A stretch of DNA of 64,000 nucleotides from OFTM10 sp964344055. GTDB lineage: Bacteria; Actinomycetota; Acidimicrobiia; Acidimicrobiales; Aldehydirespiratoraceae. Position 1 is the first letter of the stretch. Each line of letters begins with the position of its first letter. The translations under genes and the position numbers were made by a program. The notes beneath the pieces are model-generated. The model did not search any database. It was not told the DNA's origin and saw nothing but the letters and a program-made list of their open reading frames with translations. The DNA is taken from the NCBI GenBank assembly GCA_964344055.1, contig CAYFLT010000004.1, positions 1 through 64,000 of the forward strand, written 5' to 3'. Shown here in pieces: positions 14,990-23,903 of the stretch.

Positions 14990-17113
14990 ATGATCCGGGC
15001 CATGCCCGACCGCCGTTCCTTCCCTCGTCGTCAGGCCGTCACCCGCCGGTTCACGCTTGGCGCTCCCCGGGACTTCCGGGTGGCCGAGAACGGTGAGCGG
15101 GTCGCCTTCCTGCGATCGAACGGGCCGGAGGACCCCGTCAACCGGCTCTGGGTGTTCGACCTCGCCACCGGCCACGAGCGGCTCGTCGTCGACCCGGGCG
15201 AACTCGGAGCCGATGACTCGGACCTGCCTCCCGAGGAGCGGGCTCGCAGGGAGCGAGCGAGGGAGTCCGGCGGTGGGATCGTGGCGTTCGACGCGGACGC
15301 CGACCTGACGGTCGCCACCTTCGCCCTGGGCGGACAGATCGGCCGGGCCGATCTCCTCGGCGGTGGAGGGCACCTGCTCGAGACCGTGCCGGGAGGATTC
15401 GACCCCCGCCTCTCGCCGGACGGGACTCGGGTGGCCTACGTCGCGGGCCCGGAGCTCCGAGTGGTCGACGCAGCCGGTGACCGAGCGGTCATCGGCGAGG
15501 ACGGCGACACCATCAGCTGGGGGTCGGCCGAGTTCGTTGCGGGTGAGGAGATGGGCCGCACCCGTGGCTTCTGGTGGAGTCCGGGGAGCGACCGAGTGCT
15601 CGTCGAACGAGTCGATGTCGCTGCGATCGACGAATGGTGGATCTCGGCCCCCGTGACCCCCGATCAGGCGCCGACCAAGGTGCGATACCCGGCCGCGGGA
15701 ACCGCCAACGCCGACGTCAACCTGGCCATCGTCGATACGGACGGCGAAGGTCGGATCGACGTCGACTGGCGGGGCGGGTCGACTGCGGAGTGGGAGTATC
15801 TCGCCGACGCGGCGTGGACCTCCGCCGGCCTGCTGCTCACGGTGCAGTCCCGCGACCAGCGCACGCTGGCCGTACTCGACGTCGAGCCCGACTCCGGCGA
15901 AGTGACCGAGCGCTACCGGACCACCGACGAGCACTGGGTCGAGCTGGTGCCCGGGGTGCCACGGCTCCACGACGGTCGACTGTTGACGGTGGAGGATCGA
16001 GGAGTCGCCCGGCGGGTCTGTGTCGATGGTGAACCTCTGTCCGCCGACGAACTCCAGGTCCGTCGCGTTGTCGACGTCGGCGAGCAGGGCATCGTGGTCC
16101 TCGCCTCACTCGACTCGACCACGGTCGATGTGGTCGACGTGGCGTGGAACGGCAGCCACACCGTTCGTACCGACGGCGAGGGCGTCCATGGGGCCGTCGC
16201 GACCGGGGACCTGGAAGTCCGGTCCCGCCGCACGCTCGACGATGACGCCGCGACGATCGAGATCCGTCGAACCGGTGACGTGGTCGGATCCATCGAGACG
16301 CGCGCCGAGTCTCCGGATCTGTCGCTCAACGTGACCATCCACCGCCTCGGAGGCCGGGACCTGGCAGCCGCCCTGCTGCTGCCGGCTGAACACGACGGTG
16401 GCCCGCTACCGGTGCTACTCGATCCGTACGGGGGTCCTCACGCCCAGCGGGTGCAGCGGGCCGCGGGTCTCTTCCACGCCAGCCAGTGGTTCGCCGACCA
16501 GGGGTTTGCGGTTCTCGTGACCGACGGCCGGGGGACGCCTGGGCGGGGCCCCGAGTTCGAGCGCCAGGTACGGGGCGACCTGGCCGCGCCAGTTCTCGAA
16601 GACCAGATCGACGCCCTCGAGGCCGCGGCGGCGCTCGAACCCTGTCTCGATCTCTCGCGAGTGGCGATCCGGGGTTGGTCCTTCGGCGGATACCTCGCGG
16701 CGCTCGCGGTGCTGCGTCGCCCCGACCTCTTCCACGCCGCAGTGGCCGGCGCACCGGTCACCGACTGGCGCTACTACGACACCCACTACACCGAGCGCTA
16801 CCTCGGTCACCCCGGCCACGAGCCGGACAACTACGAACGCACCGATCTGTGCGCCGAGCCGGCGGCAATGGGCGATCGCCCGATGCGACCGCTGATGCTG
16901 ATCCACGGGCTTGCTGACGACAACGTCGTGGCTGCCCACACCCTGCTGCTGTCCCGGGCCCTGCTCGAGGCCGGCAAGCCCCACACCGTGTTGCCGCTCT
17001 CCGGGGTGACGCACATGACCCCACAAGAGGAGGTGGCCGAGAACCTCCTCCTGCTCCAGCTCGAGTTCCTGCGACACGCTCTCGGCATCGACATCGGAGA
17101 GGAGAACCGATGA
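14990..17113 (+). CDS. S9-family prolyl oligopeptidase / dipeptidyl-peptidase IV-like
   Basis: 707 residues. The N-terminal two thirds is a beta-propeller (DPP-IV N domain) containing the EFVAGEEMGRTRGFWWSP stretch (about 180-197), where the paired Glu bind the free N-terminus of peptide substrates. The C-terminal alpha/beta-hydrolase domain has the nucleophile GWSFGGY (about 561-567), Asp in HGLADDN (about 640) and His in GVTHMTP (about 674). It should release N-terminal dipeptides after Pro or Ala. No signal peptide, so it is probably cytoplasmic. ATGs at 14990 and 15002 are both possible and neither has a strong ribosome site. It ends in an ATGA overlap with the next gene. Confidence 0.87.
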   Translation: MIRAMPDRRSFPRRQAVTRRFTLGAPRDFRVAENGERVAFLRSNGPEDPVNRLWVFDLATGHERLVVDPGELGADDSDLPPEERARRERARESGGGIVAFDADADLTVATFALGGQIGRADLLGGGGHLLETVPGGFDPRLSPDGTRVAYVAGPELRVVDAAGDRAVIGEDGDTISWGSAEFVAGEEMGRTRGFWWSPGSDRVLVERVDVAAIDEWWISAPVTPDQAPTKVRYPAAGTANADVNLAIVDTDGEGRIDVDWRGGSTAEWEYLADAAWTSAGLLLTVQSRDQRTLAVLDVEPDSGEVTERYRTTDEHWVELVPGVPRLHDGRLLTVEDRGVARRVCVDGEPLSADELQVRRVVDVGEQGIVVLASLDSTTVDVVDVAWNGSHTVRTDGEGVHGAVATGDLEVRSRRTLDDDAATIEIRRTGDVVGSIETRAESPDLSLNVTIHRLGGRDLAAALLLPAEHDGGPLPVLLDPYGGPHAQRVQRAAGLFHASQWFADQGFAVLVTDGRGTPGRGPEFERQVRGDLAAPVLEDQIDALEAAAALEPCLDLSRVAIRGWSFGGYLAALAVLRRPDLFHAAVAGAPVTDWRYYDTHYTERYLGHPGHEPDNYERTDLCAEPAAMGDRPMRPLMLIHGLADDNVVAAHTLLLSRALLEAGKPHTVLPLSGVTHMTPQEEVAENLLLLQLEFLRHALGIDIGEENR

Positions 17114-18330
17114 CTTCCCATGAGGCCAACTCCCGCGAAGAGGGAACCGATCCGGCCCGCACGTTCGATCGCGAGCGGGCCGAGCGCCTGGTTGACGGGC
17201 GTGCCTGGGAGGACTTCTGCGACACGCTCAAGGCCGCAGGTCGCGTGGTGCTGCGGGAAACCCCCGACGGCGACGCCCAGGATCGGGTGGAGGGGTTCCG
17301 CTATCTCACCCGGATGATCCTGATGGCGAGCTTCCGGGCGATCGAGCGGCAGACGCCCACCACTCGCTCGAACCGGATCGGCCTGATCCCGCCACCGCTC
17401 AAGGGCGGGATCGGCGTGCAGTCACCGAACCAGGACCACATCGTGCAACCGGTGGATGCCCGCTACCGCTACCGGGTGACCGGCTCGGCGGGCGACGTCT
17501 ACACCCACCTGTCGGCCTGGAGTCCTCCCATCCCCGACGACGTGGGGGCGTTCTCCTGTGGGCTCGACGCGGAGGATCATCTCGAACGCTTCAACCCGAA
17601 CATGGCGCTCACGCCTCACACCGCGGAGCTCTCCGAGCTGGCAGCCGATGACGGCACCATCGATTTCGTCCTGTCGGTAGAGCCGCCCGACGACGGGAGT
17701 GCCTGGTTGTCCATGGCACCGACGACGCGGGAGCTGATGGGGCGGGTGGTGTACGAGGACCGGGGGAATCAGACACCACCGCGCCTGCGGATCGAGTGCC
17801 TGGACGACCACGAGCAGCCCGAGCCGCCCGATCCCGCGGAGATGTCCGCCCGACTCGCGATTGCAGGCCAGCTCGTGCTCGGACTCCAGGCCGACTACGC
17901 GGGTTGGACCCGCGACCTCCTCACCCGGGAGAACCAGACCGAATTCACCCGCGAGTGGTATGAGCGGATCGGGGGATCACCCGACGATCGCCACTTCGAG
18001 TTCGGCTACTGGCGGGTGCCGGTGGGAATGGCGCTCATCGTCGAGTTCGAGGAGCCGGAGTGCCAACACTGGAACTTCCAGCTCTGCAATCACTGGATGG
18101 AGAACCTCGCCAACTACGCCACCGGGGAAGGGTTCGTCGACCGTGAGAATGCCGTTCGGGAAGGCGGTCGGGTGACGATCGTGGTGTCGCACGAGGACCC
18201 GGACCGGCCCAACTGGCTGAAGCCCGAGACCCACGATCACGGCGTGATGGGGCTGCGATTCGTCCGCCCGGTGTCGGAGCCCGAGGTCTCCACCCGGTTG
18301 GTTCCGGTGGCCGACGTGGCTTCTCTGTAG
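17110..18330 (+). CDS. DUF1214-like domain protein
   Basis: 406 residues, coupled to the peptidase by ATGA. The C-terminal part holds DDRHFEFGYWRVPVG, then ECQHWNFQLCNHWMENL and GGRVTIVVSHEDP, which I recognise as DUF1214-like sequence, a domain of unknown chemistry. The N-terminal half (residues 20-200) has RTFDRERAERLVDGRAWEDFCD and an aromatic-rich region. No signal peptide or membrane helix is evident. Members in actinobacteria are often near lipid or steroid catabolic genes, but nothing here proves that. Function unknown; pairing with the S9 peptidase is by position only. Confidence 0.65.
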   Translation: MTSHEANSREEGTDPARTFDRERAERLVDGRAWEDFCDTLKAAGRVVLRETPDGDAQDRVEGFRYLTRMILMASFRAIERQTPTTRSNRIGLIPPPLKGGIGVQSPNQDHIVQPVDARYRYRVTGSAGDVYTHLSAWSPPIPDDVGAFSCGLDAEDHLERFNPNMALTPHTAELSELAADDGTIDFVLSVEPPDDGSAWLSMAPTTRELMGRVVYEDRGNQTPPRLRIECLDDHEQPEPPDPAEMSARLAIAGQLVLGLQADYAGWTRDLLTRENQTEFTREWYERIGGSPDDRHFEFGYWRVPVGMALIVEFEEPECQHWNFQLCNHWMENLANYATGEGFVDRENAVREGGRVTIVVSHEDPDRPNWLKPETHDHGVMGLRFVRPVSEPEVSTRLVPVADVASL

Positions 18331-18482
18331 CCGTTCGGACGCTCACGCGACGTGGTCGCGGGCCGCTCGCATCGGCCTACCCCTTGACGAAACGGCCCTC
18401 GACGGCGCAACATGTGGCCCGCTAACACACTGCGGGTGACCGAGTGTGCACGTACCGGGACCCATTGGGTCTTGGATGGCGG

Positions 18483-18526
18483 GGCGATGGTGCGCACCCA
18501 TGGGGGAGGAGGTGCGCACCATCGCC
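18483..18526. terminator. 16-bp perfect hairpin between convergent genes
   Basis: GCGATGGTGCGCACC (18484-18498) is mirrored exactly by GGTGCGCACCATCGC (18511-18525), and the flanking G/C pair extends the stem to 16 bp with a 12-base loop. It sits in the 249-base space between the convergent DUF1214-like gene and the SDR gene at 18580. There is no T-run. A bidirectional terminator is the simplest reading. The remaining intergenic bases show nothing else clear. Confidence 0.6.
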
Positions 18527-18579
18527 GCCGCACCAATCGACTGGCCCGGCTGACCTCGACGCGGCCACCGTCGGACGAC

Positions 18580-19401
18580 TCAGGTGATGGTCCAGCCGCC
18601 GTCGACGAAGAGGACGTGGCCGGTCACGAAGCTCGACGCATCGCTCGCCAGGTAGAGCAGGGCTCCGTCGAGTTCCCCCTCGGTTCCGGGTCGACCCATG
18701 ACGGCGCCGTCACTCATGTAGCGCCGGCCGCCCTCGTCGGCGAACATCCCGTCGCTGTTCATCTCGGTCTCGAACCAGCCGGGCGCGATGGCGTTGACCC
18801 GCACACCCTTGCGGGCCCACTCTGAGGCCAGCTCGCGGGTGAGATTGTGGATCCCGCCCTTGGCCGCGGCGTATCCCGGGACGCGCAGCTTGCCGCCGGC
18901 GACCTCGCCGAGCACTGATCCGATGTTGATGATGGACGCCGGTCGTCCCGCGTCGATCGCCGCTCGCGCCACGTCGCGGGCGATGGCGAAGGGGGCGATG
19001 AGGTCGATCTCGATCTCGTGACGGAACATTTCGGTGTCGAAGTCGAGCGCCGGCGCGACTTGCGAGATGCCGGCGTTGTTGACGGCGACGTCGATGCGGC
19101 CAGTGGCCTCGAGTGCTTCGGCGACGCAGCGTTCCGGTCCGCCGGGCTCGGTGAGATCGGACGGGACCGCCACGGCGCCCGGGAGTTCGGCGACGAGCGC
19201 TTCGAGCCGGTCGACCCGCCGGGCCGCGAGCACCACTCGCGCGCCGGCCGCGGCGGCGACCCGTGCGAAGCGGGTGCCGAGACCGGAGCTGGCACCGGTG
19301 ACGAGGACGACCCGACCATCCAACCGGAAACGGGCGAGAGGATCGCCTACGTCCGCGGCGGGACCGCTGGCCGAGTCGGTGGTGGTGTCTGCGTCGCTCA
19401 T
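18580..19401 (-). CDS. SDR-family oxidoreductase at the end of the molybdate operon
   Basis: 273 residues: classical SDR with TGASSGLG (about 36), NNAG (about 110), catalytic YAAAK (about 176) and the usual SSFVTGHVLFVDGG end. The N-terminal 25 residues (MSDADTTTDSASGPAAD) are an acidic, Thr/Ser-rich extension not needed for the fold. It overlaps modC by ATGA, so it is co-transcribed with molybdate uptake, although SDRs do not use molybdenum cofactor. The substrate may be linked to a molybdoenzyme encoded elsewhere; that is inference. It is followed by the 16-bp hairpin. Confidence 0.85.
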   Translation of the reverse strand: MSDADTTTDSASGPAADVGDPLARFRLDGRVVLVTGASSGLGTRFARVAAAAGARVVLAARRVDRLEALVAELPGAVAVPSDLTEPGGPERCVAEALEATGRIDVAVNNAGISQVAPALDFDTEMFRHEIEIDLIAPFAIARDVARAAIDAGRPASIINIGSVLGEVAGGKLRVPGYAAAKGGIHNLTRELASEWARKGVRVNAIAPGWFETEMNSDGMFADEGGRRYMSDGAVMGRPGTEGELDGALLYLASDASSFVTGHVLFVDGGWTIT

Positions 19402-20042
19402 GGGGTGAGAGTCTGACGCACCCCACCGCCCGCGAACGAAATGGTGCTCGGCGCACCGAGGGTGTCGGCCGGTTCATGGGAGACCCAGAGCACCGTCGGC
19501 ACCGTGGCATCGAGCAGCAGGGAGCGAATCGCTCCCCGGCTCTCGTCGTCGATCGAGGCGAGCGGCTCGTCGAGCAGGAGGATCGAGGGGTCGGCGACGA
19601 GCGCGCGGGCGATGGCGATCCGCTGCCGCTGCCCTCCCGAGAGCTCGTTGGGCCGACGAGTGGCGTCATCGCCCATCCCGACGGCATCCAGCTGGGCGAC
19701 GGCGAGGGCGTGGGCTTCGGCGCGATGTATGCCTCGGCGCCGAAGGGGAAAGGCGACGTTCTCGATGGCTCGAAGGTGGGGGAACAACCGGTGCTCCTGG
19801 AACACCATCGCCACATCCCGCTCATGGGCAGGGATGAAGCGGCCTCCGTGCTGGTCGACGAGCCGATCGTGGATCCGCAGCTCGCCGCCATCGAGGCGTT
19901 CGAGGCCGGCGACGAGCCGGAGCAGGGAGGTCTTGCCGGCGCCGTTCGGGCCGACGATCGCGGTCCGGCCAGGGTCGATGTCCAGGTCGAGCTGGAGCTC
20001 GACGTCCCCGCGTCGAAGGTTGCCGTCGATCCGGATCGTCAT
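19398..20042 (-). CDS. modC: Molybdate ABC transporter ATPase
   Basis: 214 residues with Walker A GPNGAGKTS (about 31-39), Q-loop FQEHRLFPHL (about 82), signature LSGGQRQR (about 127), Walker B ILLLDEP (about 147) and H-loop WVSHEP (about 182). It is shorter than full ModC (about 350) because the C-terminal TOBE/MopI regulatory domain is missing; here that domain sits on the transcriptional regulator at 21602. The ATG at 20042 makes a 4-nt overlap with modB, like other pairs in this window, and is preferred over 20054. It powers import of molybdate or tungstate. Confidence 0.85.
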   Translation of the reverse strand: MTIRIDGNLRRGDVELQLDLDIDPGRTAIVGPNGAGKTSLLRLVAGLERLDGGELRIHDRLVDQHGGRFIPAHERDVAMVFQEHRLFPHLRAIENVAFPLRRRGIHRAEAHALAVAQLDAVGMGDDATRRPNELSGGQRQRIAIARALVADPSILLLDEPLASIDDESRGAIRSLLLDATVPTVLWVSHEPADTLGAPSTISFAGGGVRQTLTP

Positions 20043-20827
20043 CGCGGGATCCACCTGCCGCGGAGGGTCACCAGCACGGCGAGGCTGACCGCCAGCAGCA
20101 GGACGCTGATGGCCAGTGCCGACTCGGGATCGGACTCCAGCGCCACGAAGGTCTGGAGCGGGAGGGTTCGTGTGCGCCCGCCGAGGTTGCCGGCGAAGGT
20201 GATGGTCGCTCCGAACTCACCGAGAGCCCGGGCCCACGCGAGCGCGAGCCCCGCGCCGATCGACTCCCTCGCGGCCGGCACCGTCACATGGATGAACGTG
20301 TCCAGCGGTGTTGCGCCGGCGGTGGCCGCGGCCTCTTCCAGGTCCGTTCCGTTCTGGCGGAGCGCCCCCTCGACGGTCGTGATGAAGAAGGGCAGGGCCA
20401 CGAATGTGGCTGCCACGACTGCCCCGGCCGTCGTGAACGGCAAGGTGATGCCGAACCACTGATCGAGCCATTGCCCGACCAGACCGCGTCGGCCGAGCGC
20501 GAACAGGAGGGCCGTGCCGCCGACGACCGGTGGTAGCACCATCGGCACCATCACGATCGCTCGTACGACCCGTTGGCCAGGGAGGTCGGCGCGGGCGAGG
20601 GCCCACGCCAGCGGGAGACCGAGGAGAACACAGAGCGCGGCCGCGCTGAGGCTGACCACCAGGGACACCCGAGCGGCATCCAGGACGGTGCGGTCGGTCA
20701 GGCGCTCGAGCAGGCTCGCCCACGGGGCTCGCTGCAGCAGCCCGAGGAGGGGGACCGCGAGGAGCAGGACGGCGAGCGCGGCCGGAATCGACAGTGCGAC
20801 GGGCCGCCGGGTGGGTGGTGCGCTCAT
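20039..20827 (-). CDS. modB: Molybdate ABC transporter permease
   Basis: 262 residues with about six hydrophobic helices and the binding-protein-dependent transport signature in EEAAATAGATPLDTFIHVTVP (about residues 170-190), where the permease contacts the ATPase. ARALGEFGATITFAGN near the C-terminus is strongly characteristic of ModB/CysW-type anion permeases. The frame extends upstream into modA, but MSAPPTRRP at 20827 with GAGGAC upstream is the real start. modA ends 37 bases earlier and modC overlaps its end, giving one modABC transcript. Confidence 0.88.
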   Translation of the reverse strand: MSAPPTRRPVALSIPAALAVLLLAVPLLGLLQRAPWASLLERLTDRTVLDAARVSLVVSLSAAALCVLLGLPLAWALARADLPGQRVVRAIVMVPMVLPPVVGGTALLFALGRRGLVGQWLDQWFGITLPFTTAGAVVAATFVALPFFITTVEGALRQNGTDLEEAAATAGATPLDTFIHVTVPAARESIGAGLALAWARALGEFGATITFAGNLGGRTRTLPLQTFVALESDPESALAISVLLLAVSLAVLVTLRGRWIPR

Positions 20828-20864
20828 CGGCCGGTCCTCGGGCCACGGTTCGTCGGCTGCGACG

Positions 20865-21605
20865 TCATGGGGAACCGAAGCCGAGATCCTGGAAGACGGA
20901 CTGCCCCGCGGGGCCGATGACCAGCTCGAGGAATGCCGTGGCAGCCGGGGACGGATCGTCGCCGACGAGAGCGGCCAGGTAGAGGTTCGTCCAGTCCTGG
21001 AGCTGCGTGGGGTCGATCGTCTCCAGGGCCAGCGCGCGTGCGTCGGAGTGGTAGACGAGTCCGGCGTCGACTTCCTCGAGCTGGATCTTGGTCGCCAGCG
21101 CCCGGACGCTGAGCTCTTCGGTGTCCGCCGCGGGTTCGATTCCGACGGCTTCGAACACCTGGCTGGCGAGTGCACCACACGGAACGTCCGCTGCGCAGAG
21201 GCCGATGACGAGCTCGTCGCGGCCGAGGTCGGCGAGTCGGGTCACGCCGGCCGTGTTGCCGGGTGCCACCGCCAGAACCAGATGGTTGGTGGCGACGGCC
21301 CGCGGGAGGTCCAGCACCCGGCCGGTCTCCATCGCCCGAACCATCGTGGGTTCGTCTGCGGTGATGATCAGGTCGGCGTCGACCCCACTGTCGAGTTGGG
21401 CGACCAGGGTCTGGGAGCCGGCCAGCACCAGTTCGACCTCGAGGTTCGGTTCCTGGCTGACGGCGAGTAGCTCCAGCCGCTCCAGAGCCTCGGCGGTCGA
21501 CGATGCGGCGAGCACGACGATCCGGTCGGCCTCATCGTCACTGCACGCGCTGAGCAGGCCGACCGTCGAGGCGGCCAGGAGGGTCAGGGCGTGGCGGATT
21601 CTCAC
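20865..21605 (-). CDS. modA: Molybdate-binding lipoprotein
   Basis: 246 residues. A short basic start and hydrophobic stretch ending in a lipobox (LLSAC, Cys about 21) mark a lipoprotein on the outer face of the membrane. The body has VLAASSTAEALERL (about 30), LAGSQTLVAQLDSGVDADLIITAD, then the VIGLCAADVPCGALA region, all typical of ModA periplasmic binding proteins. It should bind molybdate and pass it to ModBC. It starts at GTG (21603-21605), whose last two bases belong to the TGA stop of the upstream regulator gene (GTGA overlap). Confidence 0.86.
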   Translation of the reverse strand: MRIRHALTLLAASTVGLLSACSDDEADRIVVLAASSTAEALERLELLAVSQEPNLEVELVLAGSQTLVAQLDSGVDADLIITADEPTMVRAMETGRVLDLPRAVATNHLVLAVAPGNTAGVTRLADLGRDELVIGLCAADVPCGALASQVFEAVGIEPAADTEELSVRALATKIQLEEVDAGLVYHSDARALALETIDPTQLQDWTNLYLAALVGDDPSPAATAFLELVIGPAGQSVFQDLGFGSP

Positions 21606-21994
21606 GTGGGCCGCTCCACGACCACGTTGGTCGACTTGATGGTGGCCACCGCTGGGACTCCCGGTTCGAGACCGAGGGCCTCGACCGCTTCGGCCGAGAT
21701 GAGCGAGACCACTCGATGGGGGCCGGCCTGGATCTCGACCTGGGCCATCACGGTGTCGCGGAGCACCCGGGTGACGAGGCCCGGGAATCGGTTGCGGGCC
21801 GACACGGCCCGACCATCGTCGAGCGGGGACTCGCCGAGTTCCAGGGCGAACCGAGCCAGCTCCGCTCCCTCGACCTCCCGCTGGCCGCCTTCGGTTCGCA
21901 CGGTGTCGACCCGGCCCTGATCGGCCCAGCGGCGCAAGGTGTCGGGGCTGATGCCGAGGAGTTGGGCCGCATGGCCGAGGCGATAGCGGTACAT
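21602..21994 (-). CDS. Molybdate-responsive regulator: excisionase-type HTH plus MopI/TOBE domain
   Basis: 130 residues from the ATG at 21994 (MYRYRLGHAAQLL). Residues 3-55 form a MerR/excisionase-like winged helix (LGISPDTLRRWADQGRV), and residues about 65-130 a single MopI-type molybdate-binding domain (SARNRFPGLVTRVLRD, ending VPAVATIKSTNVVVERP). This pair of domains is a known actinobacterial molybdate sensor type. An alternative ATG at 22030 would add MAIASNFDIFAG, but that DNA is AT-rich and palindromic, more like an operator. It heads the mod operon (GTGA overlap with modA), implying autoregulated control of uptake. Confidence 0.8.
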   Translation of the reverse strand: MYRYRLGHAAQLLGISPDTLRRWADQGRVDTVRTEGGQREVEGAELARFALELGESPLDDGRAVSARNRFPGLVTRVLRDTVMAQVEIQAGPHRVVSLISAEAVEALGLEPGVPAVATIKSTNVVVERPT

Positions 21995-21995
21995 T

Positions 21996-22028
21996 CCAGC
22001 AAAAATATCGAAATTGCTGGCAATTGCC
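21996..22028. promoter_or_regulatory. Palindromic AT-rich site, candidate molybdate-regulator operator
   Basis: CCAGCAA (21996-22002) and TTGCTGG (22014-22020) are inverted over an 11-base AT-rich spacer, and the right arm runs into the 10-base palindrome GGCAATTGCC (22019-22028). It lies immediately upstream of the MopI-type regulator and 65 bases from the divergent mscS gene. Position supports autoregulation of the mod operon. The sequence does not match the Escherichia coli ModE box, so the assignment is inference. Confidence 0.45.
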
Positions 22029-22092
22029 ATATTCCTTGAGATGGGAGGTGACCGTCCACCGTCGGGGGAGGCACCCCAAATAGCGTCGGTCC

Positions 22093-23202
22093 ATGGCTGA
22101 CACGTTCTTCCGGACCACCCAGGTTCTCGCCCAGACCGATGATCAGGGGCTGATCGACGCGTGTGGAGAGACCGACCGCACGTACACGTGCGAGAAGGTC
22201 TACGAGTGGACCGACAACGAGCTCCTCGCCACCGCATCGGAGTGGGTGCTGGATCGACCGATCCGGATCATCCTGATCGTGGTCCTCGCATGGGTGGCGT
22301 CGAAGTTCCTGCAGCGGGCGGTCAGCCGGTTCGTCAAGACGGTGGCAGCCACACCGACCGATGTCCGCCTGCAGAGTCTGCGTGATCGTGGCCCGGGCAA
22401 GATCCTGATCCAGGAGAACGAGTCGAAGCGGGCCGACGCGCGGGCAGAGACCATCGGCTTGGTACTGCGCAGTGTGGTGGTGGCGGTGGTGTGGAGCGTC
22501 GCCGGCCTGATGATCCTCGGCCAGCTCGACATCGATCTCGCGCCACTGATCGCAGGTGCCGGTATCGGCGGTCTGGCTCTCGGTTTCGGCGCACAATCGA
22601 TCGTGAAGGACTTCCTGTCGGGTCTCTTCATGCTGATCGAGGATCAGTACGGCGTCGGCGACGTGATCGACATCGGGGTGGCCACCGGAACGGTCGAGGA
22701 GGTGTCGCTGCGGTCCACGACGATTCGCGACGTCTACGGCACCGTCTGGCACGTCCCGAACGGGGAGATCTCGAGGGTCGGCAACTACTCCCAGCTCTGG
22801 TCACGCGCCCTCATCGACGTCGAGGTGGCCTATGACGTCGACCTCCGGTTCGCCCAGGGAGTCATCCAGCGAGTGGCCGACGAACTCTGGGAGGATCCCG
22901 AGTGGGGCGGGGACGAACTGATGGAGCGGCCGGAGGTCTGGGGCATCCAGAATCTGGGCGCCTCCGGTGTGGCGATCCGACTGGTGGTGAAGACCGAACC
23001 GTCCATGCAGTGGTCAGTCGAGCGTGAACTGCGCCTGCGGGTGAAGGAGGCGCTCGACGAGGCCGGCATCGAGATCCCGTTCCCCCAACAGACCGTCTGG
23101 TTCCGACATCAGGGCGACCACCCTCTGGATCCCCCGCCGGACCCGAACCGTGTCGAGGTGCACGACATCGTCGCGGCGACCGACGACGAAGCCTCGTCCT
23201 AG
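22093..23202 (+). CDS. Small-conductance mechanosensitive channel (MscS family)
   Basis: 369 residues. Two or three hydrophobic segments (about 53-72, 118-140, then the pore helix) lead into the family core IAGAGIGGLALGFGAQSIVKDFLSG (about 155-180), where Gly/Ala-rich packing lines the pore, and then the beta-domain motif VGDVIDIG...GTVEEVSLRSTTIRD (about 194-216) and VPNGEI. It relieves turgor on osmotic downshock. The soluble N-terminal part (residues 1-50) contains two Cys (DACGETDRTYTCEK) that might form an external disulfide. Monocistronic, divergent from the mod operon. Confidence 0.9.
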   Translation: MADTFFRTTQVLAQTDDQGLIDACGETDRTYTCEKVYEWTDNELLATASEWVLDRPIRIILIVVLAWVASKFLQRAVSRFVKTVAATPTDVRLQSLRDRGPGKILIQENESKRADARAETIGLVLRSVVVAVVWSVAGLMILGQLDIDLAPLIAGAGIGGLALGFGAQSIVKDFLSGLFMLIEDQYGVGDVIDIGVATGTVEEVSLRSTTIRDVYGTVWHVPNGEISRVGNYSQLWSRALIDVEVAYDVDLRFAQGVIQRVADELWEDPEWGGDELMERPEVWGIQNLGASGVAIRLVVKTEPSMQWSVERELRLRVKEALDEAGIEIPFPQQTVWFRHQGDHPLDPPPDPNRVEVHDIVAATDDEASS

Positions 23203-23209
23203 CCCGGAC

Positions 23210-23863
23210 TCAGTCGCCGACGCGTACCGCCGTCACCACGCTCTCGCTGTCCGGACACGAGCCGCCCGGGCCCTCCCACGTCCAATGCTCCACGCCGCTC
23301 ATGGTCTGGTTCTCGAAGTCGACCTCGAGGGTGAAGCTCGCGGTGGTCGTGCCGTCGTCCTCCACCCGCTCGCCCGAGAAGGTCACCGCGGTGCCATCCA
23401 CCTCGCCGTGCCAGAGCTGCTCGTCCTCCGGGAAGCCGAGGCCGAGGATGGTGAAGCTGTCGCCGTCCTGACGCACGGTCACCGTGTCGGGCACCGCCTC
23501 CTCCTCTTCCTCACCCCGACACGCGCCGGTGGCGACGCTGACATCCACGGTCATCGTCCAGACCCCGTCGATGGTGGGCTTCTCGGTCGTGGTGGTGGCA
23601 ATCGTGGTGGTGCTGGCGGCGGGTGCGGCGGTCGTGGTCGTGGGCGCCGCCTCCGTCGTCGGCACGGCCGATGTGTTCCCGCCCGCGGGCCCGGCGTCGT
23701 CATCACCTCCGGAGATGACCACGAACACGATGACGATGATCAGAACGATGGCGGCGAAGAACCACCAGAGCAGGAGGGCGCGCCGTCGCTCCTCGTCCTC
23801 TTCTTCTGGCGGTCCCTCTCTCGGTTCCTCGGTCGGGTCGTGGCCGGGCGGCCGATCGCTCAT
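23210..23863 (-). CDS. Single-pass membrane protein with Thr-rich linker
   Basis: 217 residues, family not recognised. An acidic cytoplasmic head (MSDRPPGHDPTEEPREG) and a run of Glu/Arg precede one transmembrane helix (LLLWWFFAAIVLIIVIVFVVI, about 29-49). A linker rich in Thr and Ala with TTTTTAAP and TTTIATTTTEK follows (about 68-95), then an external domain of about 120 residues with two Cys (GACRGE and GGSCPD) and beta-type patterning. Thr-rich linkers of this kind recur in several exported proteins of this window. It ends seven bases after the convergent mscS gene, so the two share little or no terminator space. Confidence 0.6.
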   Translation of the reverse strand: MSDRPPGHDPTEEPREGPPEEEDEERRRALLLWWFFAAIVLIIVIVFVVISGGDDDAGPAGGNTSAVPTTEAAPTTTTAAPAASTTTIATTTTEKPTIDGVWTMTVDVSVATGACRGEEEEEAVPDTVTVRQDGDSFTILGLGFPEDEQLWHGEVDGTAVTFSGERVEDDGTTTASFTLEVDFENQTMSGVEHWTWEGPGGSCPDSESVVTAVRVGD

Positions 23864-23903
23864 GGTGCCGATTCTGGCACGGGGTGGCTTCGGCTCGGAA
23901 GGG

